From contig NZ_JAAIMM010000001.1 of NCBI RefSeq assembly GCF_013300725.1, positions 62,001-126,000 on the forward strand: a stretch of DNA of 64,000 bases, given 5' to 3'. The stretch comes from Allocoprococcus comes (GTDB taxonomy: Bacteria; Bacillota; Clostridia; Lachnospirales; Lachnospiraceae). Shown here one piece after another: positions 8,455-21,569 of the stretch. The notes beneath the pieces were generated by a model. The model worked only from the letters and a program-made list of their open reading frames with translations, was not told the origin of the DNA and did no database searches. A program made the position numbers and the translations under genes. Each line of letters opens with the position of its first letter. Within the stretch, counting starts at the first letter, position 1.

Positions 8455-9954
8455 ATGTTAGTACAGAAAGATTACAAATTTTGGTTTTGCACAGGATCAC
8501 AGGATTTATACGGAGATGAATGCCTCGCACACGTAGCAGAACATTCACAGATCATCGTAAAAGCCCTCAACGAATCAGGAATTCTTCCATACGAAGTAGT
8601 CTGGAAACCAACCCTGATCACGAATGAAGTAATCAGAAGAACCTTCAACGAAGCAAATACAGATGAAAACTGTGCAGGTGTTATTACATGGTGCCATACA
8701 TTCTCACCGGCAAAATCATGGATCCTCGGATTAAAGGAACTGAGAAAACCATTACTTCATCTTCATACACAGTTCAACCGTGAAATCCCATACGACACCA
8801 TCGATATGGACTTTATGAATGAGAACCAGGCAGCTCATGGCGACCGTGAATTCGGACACATTTTCACACGCCTTCATAAGAACCGTAAAGTCATCATGGG
8901 TTACTGGGAAGACAAAGAAATACAGGAAAGAATCGGTGACTGGATGCGTACAGCAGTTGGCGTCATCGAAAGCAGCCATGTACGTGTTATGCGTGTAGCT
9001 GACAACATGAGAAACGTTGCCGTAACAGAAGGTGACAAAGTAGAGGCTCAGATCAAATTCGGATGGGAAGTTGATGCTTACCCGGTAAATGAAGTTGCTG
9101 ACGCAGTAGCTCAGGTTGGACAGGGCGATGTAAATGCTCTTGTTGAAGAATATTATGACAAATATCAGATCCTTCTTGAAGGAAGAGATGAAGCTGAATT
9201 CAGAAAACATGTAGCAGTTCAGGCTCAGATCGAACTTGGATTTGAAAGATTCCTCGAAGCAAACAATTATCAGGCAATTGTTACACACTTCGGAGATCTT
9301 GGATCACTTCAGCAGCTTCCGGGACTTGCAATGCAGAGACTGATGGAAAAAGGATATGGTTTCGGTGCGGAAGGTGACTGGAAGACAGCAGCTATGGTCC
9401 GTGTAATGAAGATCATGACACAGGGCAAGAAAGATGCAAAGGGAACTTCCTTCATGGAAGACTACACATACAACCTTGTACCTGGAAAAGAAGGCATCCT
9501 GGAAGCTCATATGCTGGAAGTTTGCCCGACAATCGCAGACGGACCGATCAGCATCAAGTGCCAGCCACTTAGCATGGGTGACAGAGAAGATCCTACACGT
9601 CTTGTATTTACAGCCAAAGAAGGACCGGCTATCGCAACATCACTTGTTGATCTTGGCGACAGATTCCGCCTGATCATCAACAGTGTAGACTGCAAGAAGA
9701 CAGAGAAACCGATGCCGAAGCTTCCGGTTGCAACTGCATTCTGGACACCACAGCCAGACCTCAGAACAGGCGCAGAAGCTTGGATTCTGGCAGGTGGAGC
9801 TCACCATACAGCATTCTCTTATGACCTGACACCGGAACAGATGGGTGACTGGGCAGAAGAAATGGGAATTGAAGCTGTTTATATTGATAAAGATACAAAG
9901 ATCAGAGATTTCAAAAATGAATTAAGATGGAATGAAGCTGCGTATAGAAAATAA
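8455..9954 (+). CDS. araA: L-arabinose isomerase
   Basis: This metal-dependent ketol isomerase converts L-arabinose to L-ribulose, the first step of the pathway. The 499-residue length is standard. Catalytic and metal-binding residues are recognisable in GFGAEGDWKTAAM (Glu), TSFMEDYTYN (Glu), EAHMLEVCP (His) and GGAHHTAFS (His). The frame is open upstream, but the ATG at 8455 is chosen because AAGGAGAAT lies seven bases before it and because the protein begins with the conserved KDYKFWFCTGSQDLYG block. It is separated from araD by a 398-base gap carrying duplicated repeats, so it may have its own promoter or depend on readthrough. An intrinsic terminator follows. Confidence 0.95.
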   Translation: MLVQKDYKFWFCTGSQDLYGDECLAHVAEHSQIIVKALNESGILPYEVVWKPTLITNEVIRRTFNEANTDENCAGVITWCHTFSPAKSWILGLKELRKPLLHLHTQFNREIPYDTIDMDFMNENQAAHGDREFGHIFTRLHKNRKVIMGYWEDKEIQERIGDWMRTAVGVIESSHVRVMRVADNMRNVAVTEGDKVEAQIKFGWEVDAYPVNEVADAVAQVGQGDVNALVEEYYDKYQILLEGRDEAEFRKHVAVQAQIELGFERFLEANNYQAIVTHFGDLGSLQQLPGLAMQRLMEKGYGFGAEGDWKTAAMVRVMKIMTQGKKDAKGTSFMEDYTYNLVPGKEGILEAHMLEVCPTIADGPISIKCQPLSMGDREDPTRLVFTAKEGPAIATSLVDLGDRFRLIINSVDCKKTEKPMPKLPVATAFWTPQPDLRTGAEAWILAGGAHHTAFSYDLTPEQMGDWAEEMGIEAVYIDKDTKIRDFKNELRWNEAAYRK

Positions 9955-9984
9955 ATGGCAGCAGATGAATTCTAAGGAATAGAA

Positions 9985-10028
9985 AGCCGGGCAGAAGCAC
10001 ATTTAAAAGTGAACTGCCCGGTTTTTTA
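9985..10028 (+). terminator. Intrinsic terminator of araA
   Basis: CCGGGCAG at 9987-9994 pairs with CTGCCCGG at 10014-10021, followed by TTTTTT. It ends the arabinose operon. Confidence 0.88.
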
Positions 10029-10087
10029 CAACGTATAAAGTTCTAGGTAAAGTAAAAGTTGGAAAACAGAACAGTAAAAAAGTTAAA

Positions 10088-10129
10088 TTTTACTAAAGTG
10101 ATTTATTTCTCCGAAATGTGTGCTATAAT
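10088..10129 (+). promoter_or_regulatory. Promoter region of the LacI-type repressor
   Basis: An extended -10 element TGCTATAAT (TATAAT at 10124-10129) lies about 84 bases before the regulator start; the -35 is poor. The string TTTTACTAAAG at 10088-10098 resembles the TTTTACCAA half of the operator candidates at 11374 and 11495, which fits autoregulation. Confidence 0.5.
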
Positions 10130-10197
10130 GAATTAAATAAATTGCAAAGGAAAGTCATCAAGGGAAAATGCATTAAGGCAATATTGAAAGAAAATAA

Positions 10198-11214
<1,017 letters not shown>

Positions 11215-11228
11215 TAAGGTAAAAAGTA

Positions 11229-11266
11229 AGAGGCTATGGAACGGAGTGTGTCCTATAGCCTCTTTA
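11229..11266 (+). terminator. Intrinsic terminator of the LacI-type gene
   Basis: AGAGGCTATGGA pairs with TCCTATAGCCTCT (11229-11263), then TTTAT. It separates the regulator from the sugar operon. Confidence 0.8.
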
Positions 11267-11373
11267 TATATACAGATCGAGTAATGACAGATTGTTTGAT
11301 TATGATTTTTTGATGAAAATAAAGAGTTAAAATCAACCAAGTAAAAATATATAATTTTATTTAAAATAAGATA

Positions 11374-11507
11374 CGGTTTTACCAAGATAAAAATTGTGAA
11401 AAGTATATAAAAATATGGTGTAAATAATAGGTAAAATAGAGAAAAAATATTTATAGGGTAAAAAGTATTTACATTTAACCAGTAAAATAGTATATTGGTT
11501 TTACCAA
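11374..11507 (+). promoter_or_regulatory. Sugar-operon promoter with LacI-type operator candidates
   Basis: TTTACA at 11468-11473 and TATATT at 11491-11496 with a 17-base spacer form a good promoter. The inverted repeat TTGGTTTTACCAA at 11495-11507 overlaps the -10 end and transcript start, an ideal repressor position. A second CGGTTTTACCAAG lies at 11374-11386, roughly 120 bases upstream, which would permit looping. The region is very AT-rich. Confidence 0.65.
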
Positions 11508-11540
11508 ATAAAATAAGTGAATCAAAGGAGGAAATGATTT

Positions 11541-12779
11541 ATGAAGAGGAAAATTGCAGTAATGTGCGTACTTGCACTTACAGGAACAATGATGTTGACT
11601 GCTTGTGGAAACAAGAAAGACAGTAATGACGGAAAGACAAGTGACGGAAAGACAGCAATCCGTTTTGCAACATGGGATGTAGCTGATGATGTAGATGCTC
11701 AGCAGAAACTTGTAGATAAATTTAATGAGGAACATGATGATATTGAAGTAACACTGGAAGCATACGGAAGTGATTTTGATACAAAAATCAGTGCAGGTAT
11801 GGGATCTGGAGATACACCGGATGTTATGTATATGTGGAACTATCCGGCATATGCAGATGGTCTTGAACCTCTGGATGAGTATATCGACAAAGAAGGCGAT
11901 GACTATAAGAATGATTTCTACAGCACATTGTGGAATTACAACTCATTAGACGGAACAACATATGGTATTCCAGTGGGATTTACAACACATTCACTTTTCT
12001 ATAACAAAGACCTTTTTGCACAGGCTGGTGTAGAAGAACCTACAGATGACTGGACATGGTCAGATCTTCAGGCAGCTGCCAAGACAATTGAAGAAAAGAC
12101 AGGTCAGAAAGGTTTTGCATTCCAGATGAAACCAGATCCGTATGATTTTGAAATGTATCTGTGGAGCAATGGAACTGCTTATTGTGACGAAGACGGACAG
12201 ATGGCAGGTCAGATTGATTCAAAAGAATCTCAGGAAGTATTTAAAATGTTCCAGGATATGGAAAAAGACGGATATGCAATTGCAACAGAAAAGAACGGAA
12301 CTGATGAATTCCGTGCCGGTACAGCAGCAATGTATGTATATGGATCATGGTCAATTGCTTCTCTTAATGAGGATGGAATGAATTATGGTGTGGCAAAAAT
12401 TCCTTCTTTTGACGGAAAGACCTCTGTAAGTATTCTGAGCTCTTCAGGACTTTCTATTTCAAAAGACAGCAAGAACAAAGATGCTGCATGGGAATTCGTA
12501 AAATACTGGACAGGCGAAGAATGCAACAAAGCAAGAATCGGTATGGAACTTCCGGTACTTAACAGTGTTGTAGAATCTGAGGGTATCATGGATGAACCAG
12601 AATATGCACCATTCTATGAGATGCTTGAGCAGAGTGACGGACATACTCCGGCAAGCTTCCTGATTGAAGACTGGTCAGAAATTTCAGAAAACCTCAGCTT
12701 ATCATTTGAACAGATTTTCAATCCAAGCTCATACATGGATGTAAAAGATGTTTTAAAAGAAGCAGCAGACGCACAGTAA
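11541..12779 (+). CDS. CUT1 sugar ABC transporter substrate-binding lipoprotein
   Basis: This is an extracellular solute-binding protein family 1 lipoprotein of 412 residues. The signal peptide ends in the lipobox LTAC with lipidated Cys22, followed by a Gly/Asp/Ser linker. The body has the usual features of oligosaccharide binders, such as NKDLFAQAGVEEPTDDWTWSD and an aromatic-rich ligand region. An AAAGGAGG site precedes the ATG. It is the first gene of an operon with two permeases, a beta-galactosidase and a GH65 phosphorylase, so the ligand should be a short galactose- and glucose-containing oligosaccharide. No ATPase gene is present; CUT1 systems in Firmicutes commonly share a single MsmX-type ATPase encoded elsewhere. 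Confidence 0.92.
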   Translation: MKRKIAVMCVLALTGTMMLTACGNKKDSNDGKTSDGKTAIRFATWDVADDVDAQQKLVDKFNEEHDDIEVTLEAYGSDFDTKISAGMGSGDTPDVMYMWNYPAYADGLEPLDEYIDKEGDDYKNDFYSTLWNYNSLDGTTYGIPVGFTTHSLFYNKDLFAQAGVEEPTDDWTWSDLQAAAKTIEEKTGQKGFAFQMKPDPYDFEMYLWSNGTAYCDEDGQMAGQIDSKESQEVFKMFQDMEKDGYAIATEKNGTDEFRAGTAAMYVYGSWSIASLNEDGMNYGVAKIPSFDGKTSVSILSSSGLSISKDSKNKDAAWEFVKYWTGEECNKARIGMELPVLNSVVESEGIMDEPEYAPFYEMLEQSDGHTPASFLIEDWSEISENLSLSFEQIFNPSSYMDVKDVLKEAADAQ

Positions 12780-12795
12780 TAGCATACAAACAAAC

Positions 12796-12827
12796 CGGCG
12801 CCGGAACAATTTATGATTCCGGCGTCG
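12796..12827 (+). other. Intercistronic hairpin
   Basis: CGGCGCCGGAA pairs with TTCCGGCGTCG between the binding-protein gene and the permease. It has no T-run. Such hairpins usually stabilise the upstream message and keep binding protein in excess over permeases. Confidence 0.7.
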
Positions 12828-12847
12828 ATAAATAGGAGAGAAGAAAA

Positions 12848-13783
12848 ATGAAGCAGAGAAAATTCCTGAAGACGGCCACACCGTATTTGTTTATTATGCC
12901 GTGGATTATCGGATTCCTTGTATTTACAATCGGTCCCCTGATTCTGTCTTTGATCATGAGCTTTTTTGACTGGCCGCTTACAACAGCGCCAACATTCAGG
13001 GGACTTGGGAACTATATTGATATGTTTACAAAGGACAAACAGTTCTGGAAATCCCTTATAATCAGTTTGAAATATGCGGCAATTTTCGTACCGCTTAACA
13101 TGATTATTGCATTGTTCCTTGCAATGCTGATCACACAGCCGGTTAAAGGAGTAAAAGTATTCCGTACAATTTTCTATATTCCGGCAGTTATCTCAGGTGT
13201 AGCGGTTTCTATCATCTGGGGATGGATCCTCAACGGAGATTATGGTGTATTGAATTATCTGTTATCTCTTCTGGGAATCAAAGGACCGAAGTGGCTGGTT
13301 GATCCGGCATGGGCACTCCTTGCAGTTATAATTGCAAGTGCGTTTGGTGTTGGAACGATGATGCTTATCTTCTACACAGATATCAAAAATATTCCGGTTG
13401 ATGTATACGAAGCTGCATCCATTGATGGAGCAGGTCCTGCAAGGAAATTTTTCAGTATTACACTTCCGATTATTACACCTACAATTTTATTTAACCTGAT
13501 TACGTCAATTATCAGTTCTTTCCAACAGGTAACATTGGTTATGCTTCTTACCGGAGGCGGACCGCTTAAATCTACCTACTTCTATGGACTGTTTACATAC
13601 AATAACGCATTCAAACATCACAAACTTGGATATGCCAGTGCAAACGCATGGGTAATGTTTATCATCATTCTGCTGCTGACTGCCGTGGTATTCAAGTCAT
13701 CATCCGCATGGGTATTCTATGAGACAGAAGCTAAAAACAGCGGAGCAAAGAAAACAAAAAAGAAAAAAGGGGGTAGAAAGTAA
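12848..13783 (+). CDS. CUT1 sugar ABC transporter permease (MalF type)
   Basis: This is a 311-residue membrane permease with about six transmembrane segments. The cytoplasmic EAA loop that docks the ATPase is EAASIDGAGPARKFF near residues 195-209. The C-terminus is very basic (AKKTKKKKGGRK). It lies 68 bases after the binding-protein gene and overlaps the next start by one base (TAATG). It forms a heterodimer with the following permease. Confidence 0.92.
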   Translation: MKQRKFLKTATPYLFIMPWIIGFLVFTIGPLILSLIMSFFDWPLTTAPTFRGLGNYIDMFTKDKQFWKSLIISLKYAAIFVPLNMIIALFLAMLITQPVKGVKVFRTIFYIPAVISGVAVSIIWGWILNGDYGVLNYLLSLLGIKGPKWLVDPAWALLAVIIASAFGVGTMMLIFYTDIKNIPVDVYEAASIDGAGPARKFFSITLPIITPTILFNLITSIISSFQQVTLVMLLTGGGPLKSTYFYGLFTYNNAFKHHKLGYASANAWVMFIIILLLTAVVFKSSSAWVFYETEAKNSGAKKTKKKKGGRK

Positions 13784-14604
13784 TGAAGATGTCTAAAAAA
13801 TCAAAAATTGTAATTTACATATTACTCGGACTGGTAGCCATTTACTTTCTTGCACCGTTTATTTACATGCTGTTTTCTGCATTTAAGACAGAAGGAGAAG
13901 CAATTGCATATCCACCGAAACTTCTGCCGTCAGAATGGCATTTTGAGAACTTTATTAATGCATGGAAATCACAGCCGTTTGGAACATATCTTTGGAATTC
14001 AATTCTTGTAACAGTTCTGACAACAGTCGGACAGGTTCTTTCATGTTCACTGGTTGCTTATGGATTTGCAAGATTTAACTTTAAAGGGAAAAATATTCTC
14101 TTTATGATCCTGCTTTCAACAATGATGATTCCATGGGATGTTACCATGATTCCGCAGTACATGGAATTCAACTTATTCGGATGGATCAATACACTGAAGC
14201 CGCTGATCGTGCCGGCATGGTTCGGATCTGCCTATTATGTATTCCTGATGAGACAGTTCCTTATGGGAATCCCGAAGGATTTTGAGGAAGCAGCACGAAT
14301 TGACGGCGCAAATCAGTTCCAGATTTACTGGAAGATTTTCATGCCGATCATGAAACCTTCGTTGATTCTTGTCGGTGTACTTAATATGCTGACTGTATGG
14401 AATGACTATCTTGGACCACTCATTTTCTTACAGGACAGAAGCAAATATACATTGGCACTTGGACTTGCTTCATTTAAAGGAGTTCACAGTACACAGATTA
14501 TTCCGATGCTCTGTATTACGATTATTATGATTATTCCGCCGATCATTATTTTCATTATCGCGCAGAAATATATTGTTGAAGGAACCAGTGGTTCTATCAA
14601 ATAG
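13783..14604 (+). CDS. CUT1 sugar ABC transporter permease (MalG type)
   Basis: This 273-residue permease has about six membrane segments and the EAA loop EAARIDGANQFQIYWKIF. The C-terminal KYIVEGTSGSIK ending, with the GxxxGxxK-like tail, is typical of MalG-type partners. The start overlaps the previous stop by one base. It completes the membrane part of the oligosaccharide importer, with the ATPase expected elsewhere in the genome. Confidence 0.92.
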   Translation: MKMSKKSKIVIYILLGLVAIYFLAPFIYMLFSAFKTEGEAIAYPPKLLPSEWHFENFINAWKSQPFGTYLWNSILVTVLTTVGQVLSCSLVAYGFARFNFKGKNILFMILLSTMMIPWDVTMIPQYMEFNLFGWINTLKPLIVPAWFGSAYYVFLMRQFLMGIPKDFEEAARIDGANQFQIYWKIFMPIMKPSLILVGVLNMLTVWNDYLGPLIFLQDRSKYTLALGLASFKGVHSTQIIPMLCITIIMIIPPIIIFIIAQKYIVEGTSGSIK

Positions 14605-14616
14605 ACAGGCGTATGG

Positions 14617-14649
14617 AGCGGTCAGGCAGACTGTATCTGTCTGACCGCT
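14617..14649 (+). other. Intercistronic hairpin before the beta-galactosidase gene
   Basis: A 14-bp stem (AGCGGTCAGGCAGA with TCTGTCTGACCGCT, one wobble) and a five-base loop lie between the transporter and enzyme genes. The tail is GTTGTTGTC rather than a clean T-run, so it is more likely a partial terminator or RNA-stability element than a full stop. Confidence 0.6.
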
Positions 14650-14678
14650 GTTGTTGTCTTATATGGGATACCGCTTGA

Positions 14679-17684
<3,006 letters not shown>

Positions 17685-17705
17685 GAATAAAGGAGACAAT
17701 CATAT

Positions 17706-20018
17706 ATGAGCAGAGAAATGTTTTCAGAAAATCTGAGAAACAGATTACATAGCGATGAATGGCTCATCTGGCAGGATCAGTATGAGGCAAAAGAGAATCT
17801 CAAATATGAGAGTTTGTTTGCACTTTCCAATGGCTACCTTGGAATCCGGGGAAGTCATGAGGAAGGAACAAAGATTACACTTCCATATCTTTATATCAAT
17901 GGAGTGTTTGACAAGTCAGAGACATTTATGCGTGAACTTTCCACACTTCCGAACTGGCTTGGAATCAGACTTTATGTAGAAAAAGAATTGATTGGAATTG
18001 AAGACTGTGAAATTTTGGAATTTTCAAGAGTGCTTGATATGAAAGGAGCTTTTCTTGGAAAAAGAGTTCGTCTGAAGGACTCAAAAGGAAGAGAGACTTT
18101 GATTGAAGGAATCCGGTTTGTGAGCAGAAATAATGTACACCGGATGGGAATTCGGCTTTATGTGACACCGCTCAACTACAGTGGAATTATTGAAGTAGAA
18201 AGTATTATTGATGGTACGATCATTAATTTTTATGATGCACCACGCTTTAAGGTAAAACATACTTATATGACAGCGAATGAAAAACTGGCAGCAGATGGCT
18301 GTTATGTGGAAGTTGCAACCAGAGAAAATCATCTGCATGTAGGTTGTGGATGCCGTATCGAAGCTTATGCAGATGGAAAACAGATTCTTGGAAACAGAAT
18401 GATAAGCAGATTCGGTGAGCAGAGTGTGGAATTTGGTGACATCCATGTAGAAGAAGGAAAAGAAGTAGAAATCGTAAAATATGTTTCGATGTATACAGAA
18501 AGAGAATGCCCGGCTTATGCCCTTCATACAACAATCGAAAAAGAAATTGAAGGATTTGTTGAAACGGGATTTGATCAGGAACTGAAAGCACATGAAGATG
18601 TTTATAAGAATATGTGGGAAAATGCAGATATTCAGATTACAGGGGATGATGAATTGAACCGTGCAGTCCGTTTTAACATCTTCCATCTGATGAGTACGGG
18701 AAATGAACATGATGACCATGTGAATGTTGGGGCAAAGCTTTTGACAGGAGAAGAATATGGTGGACATGCTTTCTGGGATACCGAACTTTTTATGCTTCCG
18801 TTTTTCTCATGGGTATTTCCGAAGACTGCACAGAATCTGGAAAATTACAGATACCATCTTCTGGACGCAGCGCGTGCAAATGCACATAAGAATGGATATG
18901 AAGGAGCACAGTATCCGTGGGAGTCAGCAGATGACGGGACAGAGCAGTGCCCGGACTGGACCATCGAACCGGATGGAACCTGTTATAGATGTTATGTTGC
19001 GGTATATGAACATCATGTAACAGCAGCAGTTGCTTATGGAATCTATAATTATGTTAAGATCACACAGGATATGGATTTCCTTTACAGTAAAGGAGCGGAG
19101 ATTCTGACAGAGACAGCAAGATTTTGGGCAAGCCGCTGTGAGTACAACAAAGAGCAGGATCGTTATGAAATCAATCAGGTAACGGGACCAGATGAATGGC
19201 ATGAACCGGTTAATAATAACCTCTATACCAATTATCTGGCGAGATGGAATCTCGGATATGTTCTTTCACTGCTTGCATCAATCGAGAAAGAGAATCAGGA
19301 AGCGTATGACATCCTGATCGAAAAGACAGGACTTACAGAGGCGGAAACTGCACACTGGAAAGAAGTGCAGGAAAAGATGTATCTGCCAAGAAAAGAAGGC
19401 ACAAGACTTCTGGAACAGTTTGAAGGATATTTCGAGCTGGATAATGTAACAATCGAAAAATATGATGAGAATGACTGGCCAGTACGTCCGGAAGCACTTA
19501 AGACAAAAAGGGCAAGAGAGACACAGATCAATAAGCAGGCAGATGTTGTTATGCTGTTGCACCTTATGGGAAATGAATTTGATGAAGAAACAATTAAAGA
19601 AAACTACGCTTATTACGAAAAGCGTACACTTCATGGTTCTTCATTGAGTCCGAGTATTTTCTCTGTTATGGGGCTTAAAGTAGGGGATGATTCAAAAGCA
19701 TATCGGTATCTTCGCCGCGCAGCCTTTATTGACCTGTTAAATATGCAGGGAAATACAAGAGAAGGAATCCATGCGGCAAATACTGGTGGAGTATGGCAGA
19801 CAATTGTATTTGGATTTGCAGGTGTAGCGCAAAGAGAAGATGGTATGTTGAAAGTTCATCCGAATATGCCAAAGGAATGGCAGGGATTAACATTCCGTCT
19901 GCATTATAGAGGGGCATGGCTTGAAATCACGGCAGATAGTAGTAATCAGGCAAAGGTCAGTCGTCTTGCAGGAGAACCTGTAGAAGTTGAAATAAATGGA
20001 AAAGTAACAACAATCTAA
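17706..20018 (+). CDS. Glycoside hydrolase family 65 phosphorylase (kojibiose/maltose-type)
   Basis: The 770-residue protein has the N-terminal beta-sandwich, the (alpha/alpha)6 barrel and the short C-terminal domain of family GH65. The general-acid Glu497 lies in the TGPDEWHEPVNNN segment, which is usually GPDEYHE or GPDEFHE, so the aromatic residue is changed to Trp. The HGSSLSPSIFSVMG segment for phosphate binding is present, which favours phosphorolysis over hydrolysis. The family inverts an alpha-glucoside and phosphate to beta-glucose-1-phosphate, and the downstream beta-phosphoglucomutase supports this. The linkage (maltose, kojibiose, nigerose, trehalose, glucosylglycerol or glucosylgalactose) cannot be read from sequence alone. 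Confidence 0.88.
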   Translation: MSREMFSENLRNRLHSDEWLIWQDQYEAKENLKYESLFALSNGYLGIRGSHEEGTKITLPYLYINGVFDKSETFMRELSTLPNWLGIRLYVEKELIGIEDCEILEFSRVLDMKGAFLGKRVRLKDSKGRETLIEGIRFVSRNNVHRMGIRLYVTPLNYSGIIEVESIIDGTIINFYDAPRFKVKHTYMTANEKLAADGCYVEVATRENHLHVGCGCRIEAYADGKQILGNRMISRFGEQSVEFGDIHVEEGKEVEIVKYVSMYTERECPAYALHTTIEKEIEGFVETGFDQELKAHEDVYKNMWENADIQITGDDELNRAVRFNIFHLMSTGNEHDDHVNVGAKLLTGEEYGGHAFWDTELFMLPFFSWVFPKTAQNLENYRYHLLDAARANAHKNGYEGAQYPWESADDGTEQCPDWTIEPDGTCYRCYVAVYEHHVTAAVAYGIYNYVKITQDMDFLYSKGAEILTETARFWASRCEYNKEQDRYEINQVTGPDEWHEPVNNNLYTNYLARWNLGYVLSLLASIEKENQEAYDILIEKTGLTEAETAHWKEVQEKMYLPRKEGTRLLEQFEGYFELDNVTIEKYDENDWPVRPEALKTKRARETQINKQADVVMLLHLMGNEFDEETIKENYAYYEKRTLHGSSLSPSIFSVMGLKVGDDSKAYRYLRRAAFIDLLNMQGNTREGIHAANTGGVWQTIVFGFAGVAQREDGMLKVHPNMPKEWQGLTFRLHYRGAWLEITADSSNQAKVSRLAGEPVEVEINGKVTTI

Positions 20019-20036
20019 AAAGAGACGGGAGGATAT

Positions 20037-20945
20037 ATGATGAAAAAATGGCTGGCAATCGGAGGACTTATACTGGTTACGGTCATATGGGGAGGCGGCT
20101 TTGTCGCAAGTGATATGGCACTGGGAAGCATGAAGCCTTTCCAGATTATGATGGTAAGATTTTTGCTGGCATCTGTGTTGATGGGGATGATCAGCATGGG
20201 ACAGCATAAAAAAGAAGGGAAACTTGAGGACCGCGCAGGTGCAATAAAAGCAGGTATTCTGATGGGAATTGCACTTTTTGCAGGATTTGCACTTCAGATT
20301 ATCGGTCTGCAATATACAACACCTTCCAAAAATGCATTCCTTACAGCACTGAATGTAGTTATAGTGCCGTTCATTGCATTTATAATTTTGAAGAAGAAAG
20401 TAGGCATGAAAGGAATCATTGGAGCAATCATGTCCGTTATTGGAGTAGCACTGCTTTCTTTGAATGGAAATCTTACACTGAGTCTGGGAGATGGTCTTAC
20501 ACTTCTCTGTGCGGTAGGATTTGCGTTCCAGATCTTTTTTACCGGAGAATTTGTGAAAAAATATCCGGCATCTGTACTGAATATGGTGCAGATGATCACA
20601 GCATTTGTATTATCGGCAGTCAGTCTTGTGATTTTTGGAGAGACCGATTTTCAGGTCACAACACAGGGATGGTTAAGTGTTTTGTATCTGGGTGTAATCA
20701 GTACGACTGTATGTTATCTGCTCCAGACCGCATGCCAGAAGTATGTAGATGAGACAAAAGCAGCGATTGTACTTTCAATGGAATCTGTATTTGGAACGAT
20801 TTTTTCTATCATCATTCTGCATGAAGTGATTACACTTCGCATGGTGATCGGATGTGCGATCATCCTGGCCGCTGTCATCATTTCTAACTTGTCTGAAACA
20901 GAAGGAGAAGCAAAAGATGAAGAAATACAATGCAGTAATTTTTGA
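20037..20945 (+). CDS. EamA/DMT family transporter
   Basis: This is a 302-residue membrane protein with about ten hydrophobic helices arranged as two EamA repeats (the first near residues 6-140, the second near 150-285). The N-terminal VTVIWGGGFVASDMAL and the VLSMESVFGTIFSIIIL segment are typical. The family exports or imports metabolites, often amino acids. It is embedded between the phosphorylase and beta-phosphoglucomutase genes and overlaps the latter by 29 bases, so it belongs to the operon. Two adjacent ATG codons (20037 and 20040) are possible starts after GGGAGG. The substrate is unknown. Confidence 0.85.
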   Translation: MMKKWLAIGGLILVTVIWGGGFVASDMALGSMKPFQIMMVRFLLASVLMGMISMGQHKKEGKLEDRAGAIKAGILMGIALFAGFALQIIGLQYTTPSKNAFLTALNVVIVPFIAFIILKKKVGMKGIIGAIMSVIGVALLSLNGNLTLSLGDGLTLLCAVGFAFQIFFTGEFVKKYPASVLNMVQMITAFVLSAVSLVIFGETDFQVTTQGWLSVLYLGVISTTVCYLLQTACQKYVDETKAAIVLSMESVFGTIFSIIILHEVITLRMVIGCAIILAAVIISNLSETEGEAKDEEIQCSNF

Positions 20946-21561
20946 TTTGGATGGAGTAATCTGTCATACTGATAAATATCATTATCAGGCATGGAAAGCA
21001 GTTGCAGATGAACTGGGAATCTATTTTGATGAAGAAATCAATAACCGGCTCAGAGGGGTGAGTCGTATGGAAAGCTTTGAAATTATTCTGGAACGCTATG
21101 AAGGAGAAATGAGCGAAGAAGAGAAAGAATGCTGGACAACAAAGAAAAATGATATCTATAAAGAACTTCTGAAAAATATGAGTCCTGCAGATCTGTCTGC
21201 AGAAGTAAAGGAAACATTGGATGATCTTCGTGCGAATGGACATAAACTGGCGATTGGATCATCCAGCAAAAACGCAAGATTTATTCTCGGGCAGTTGGGA
21301 CTTGGAGAGTATTTCGATGCAATTTCAGACGGAAATAATATTTCAAAATCAAAGCCGGATCCGGAAGTATTTGTGAAAGCAGCAGAGTATGTAGACGAAC
21401 AGGCTGATAAGTGTCTGGTTGTAGAAGACGCAAAAGCAGGGCTGCAGGCAGCAATCGCAGGGGGAATGGATTGTGCTGCTATCGGGGATGCAGTTGCAAG
21501 TGGACTTGGAACCTATAATCTGTCTGCATTTGCAGATCTTCTGAAAGTTACGGCTAAGTAA
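20917..21561 (+). CDS. pgmB: Beta-phosphoglucomutase
   Basis: This 214-residue HAD-superfamily enzyme converts beta-glucose-1-phosphate to glucose-6-phosphate. The DxD motif FDLDGVICHT has nucleophile Asp10 and acid/base Asp12. The cap domain follows, then the IGSSSKNA motif, Lys in SKSKPDPEVF and the acidic VVEDAKAG segment. The ATG at 20917 is preceded by GAAGGAG and starts inside the end of the EamA gene. The enzyme uses the beta-glucose-1-phosphate released by the GH65 phosphorylase two genes upstream, which is the strongest functional link in this operon. Confidence 0.93.
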   Translation: MKKYNAVIFDLDGVICHTDKYHYQAWKAVADELGIYFDEEINNRLRGVSRMESFEIILERYEGEMSEEEKECWTTKKNDIYKELLKNMSPADLSAEVKETLDDLRANGHKLAIGSSSKNARFILGQLGLGEYFDAISDGNNISKSKPDPEVFVKAAEYVDEQADKCLVVEDAKAGLQAAIAGGMDCAAIGDAVASGLGTYNLSAFADLLKVTAK

Positions 21562-21569
21562 GAAAGAAG

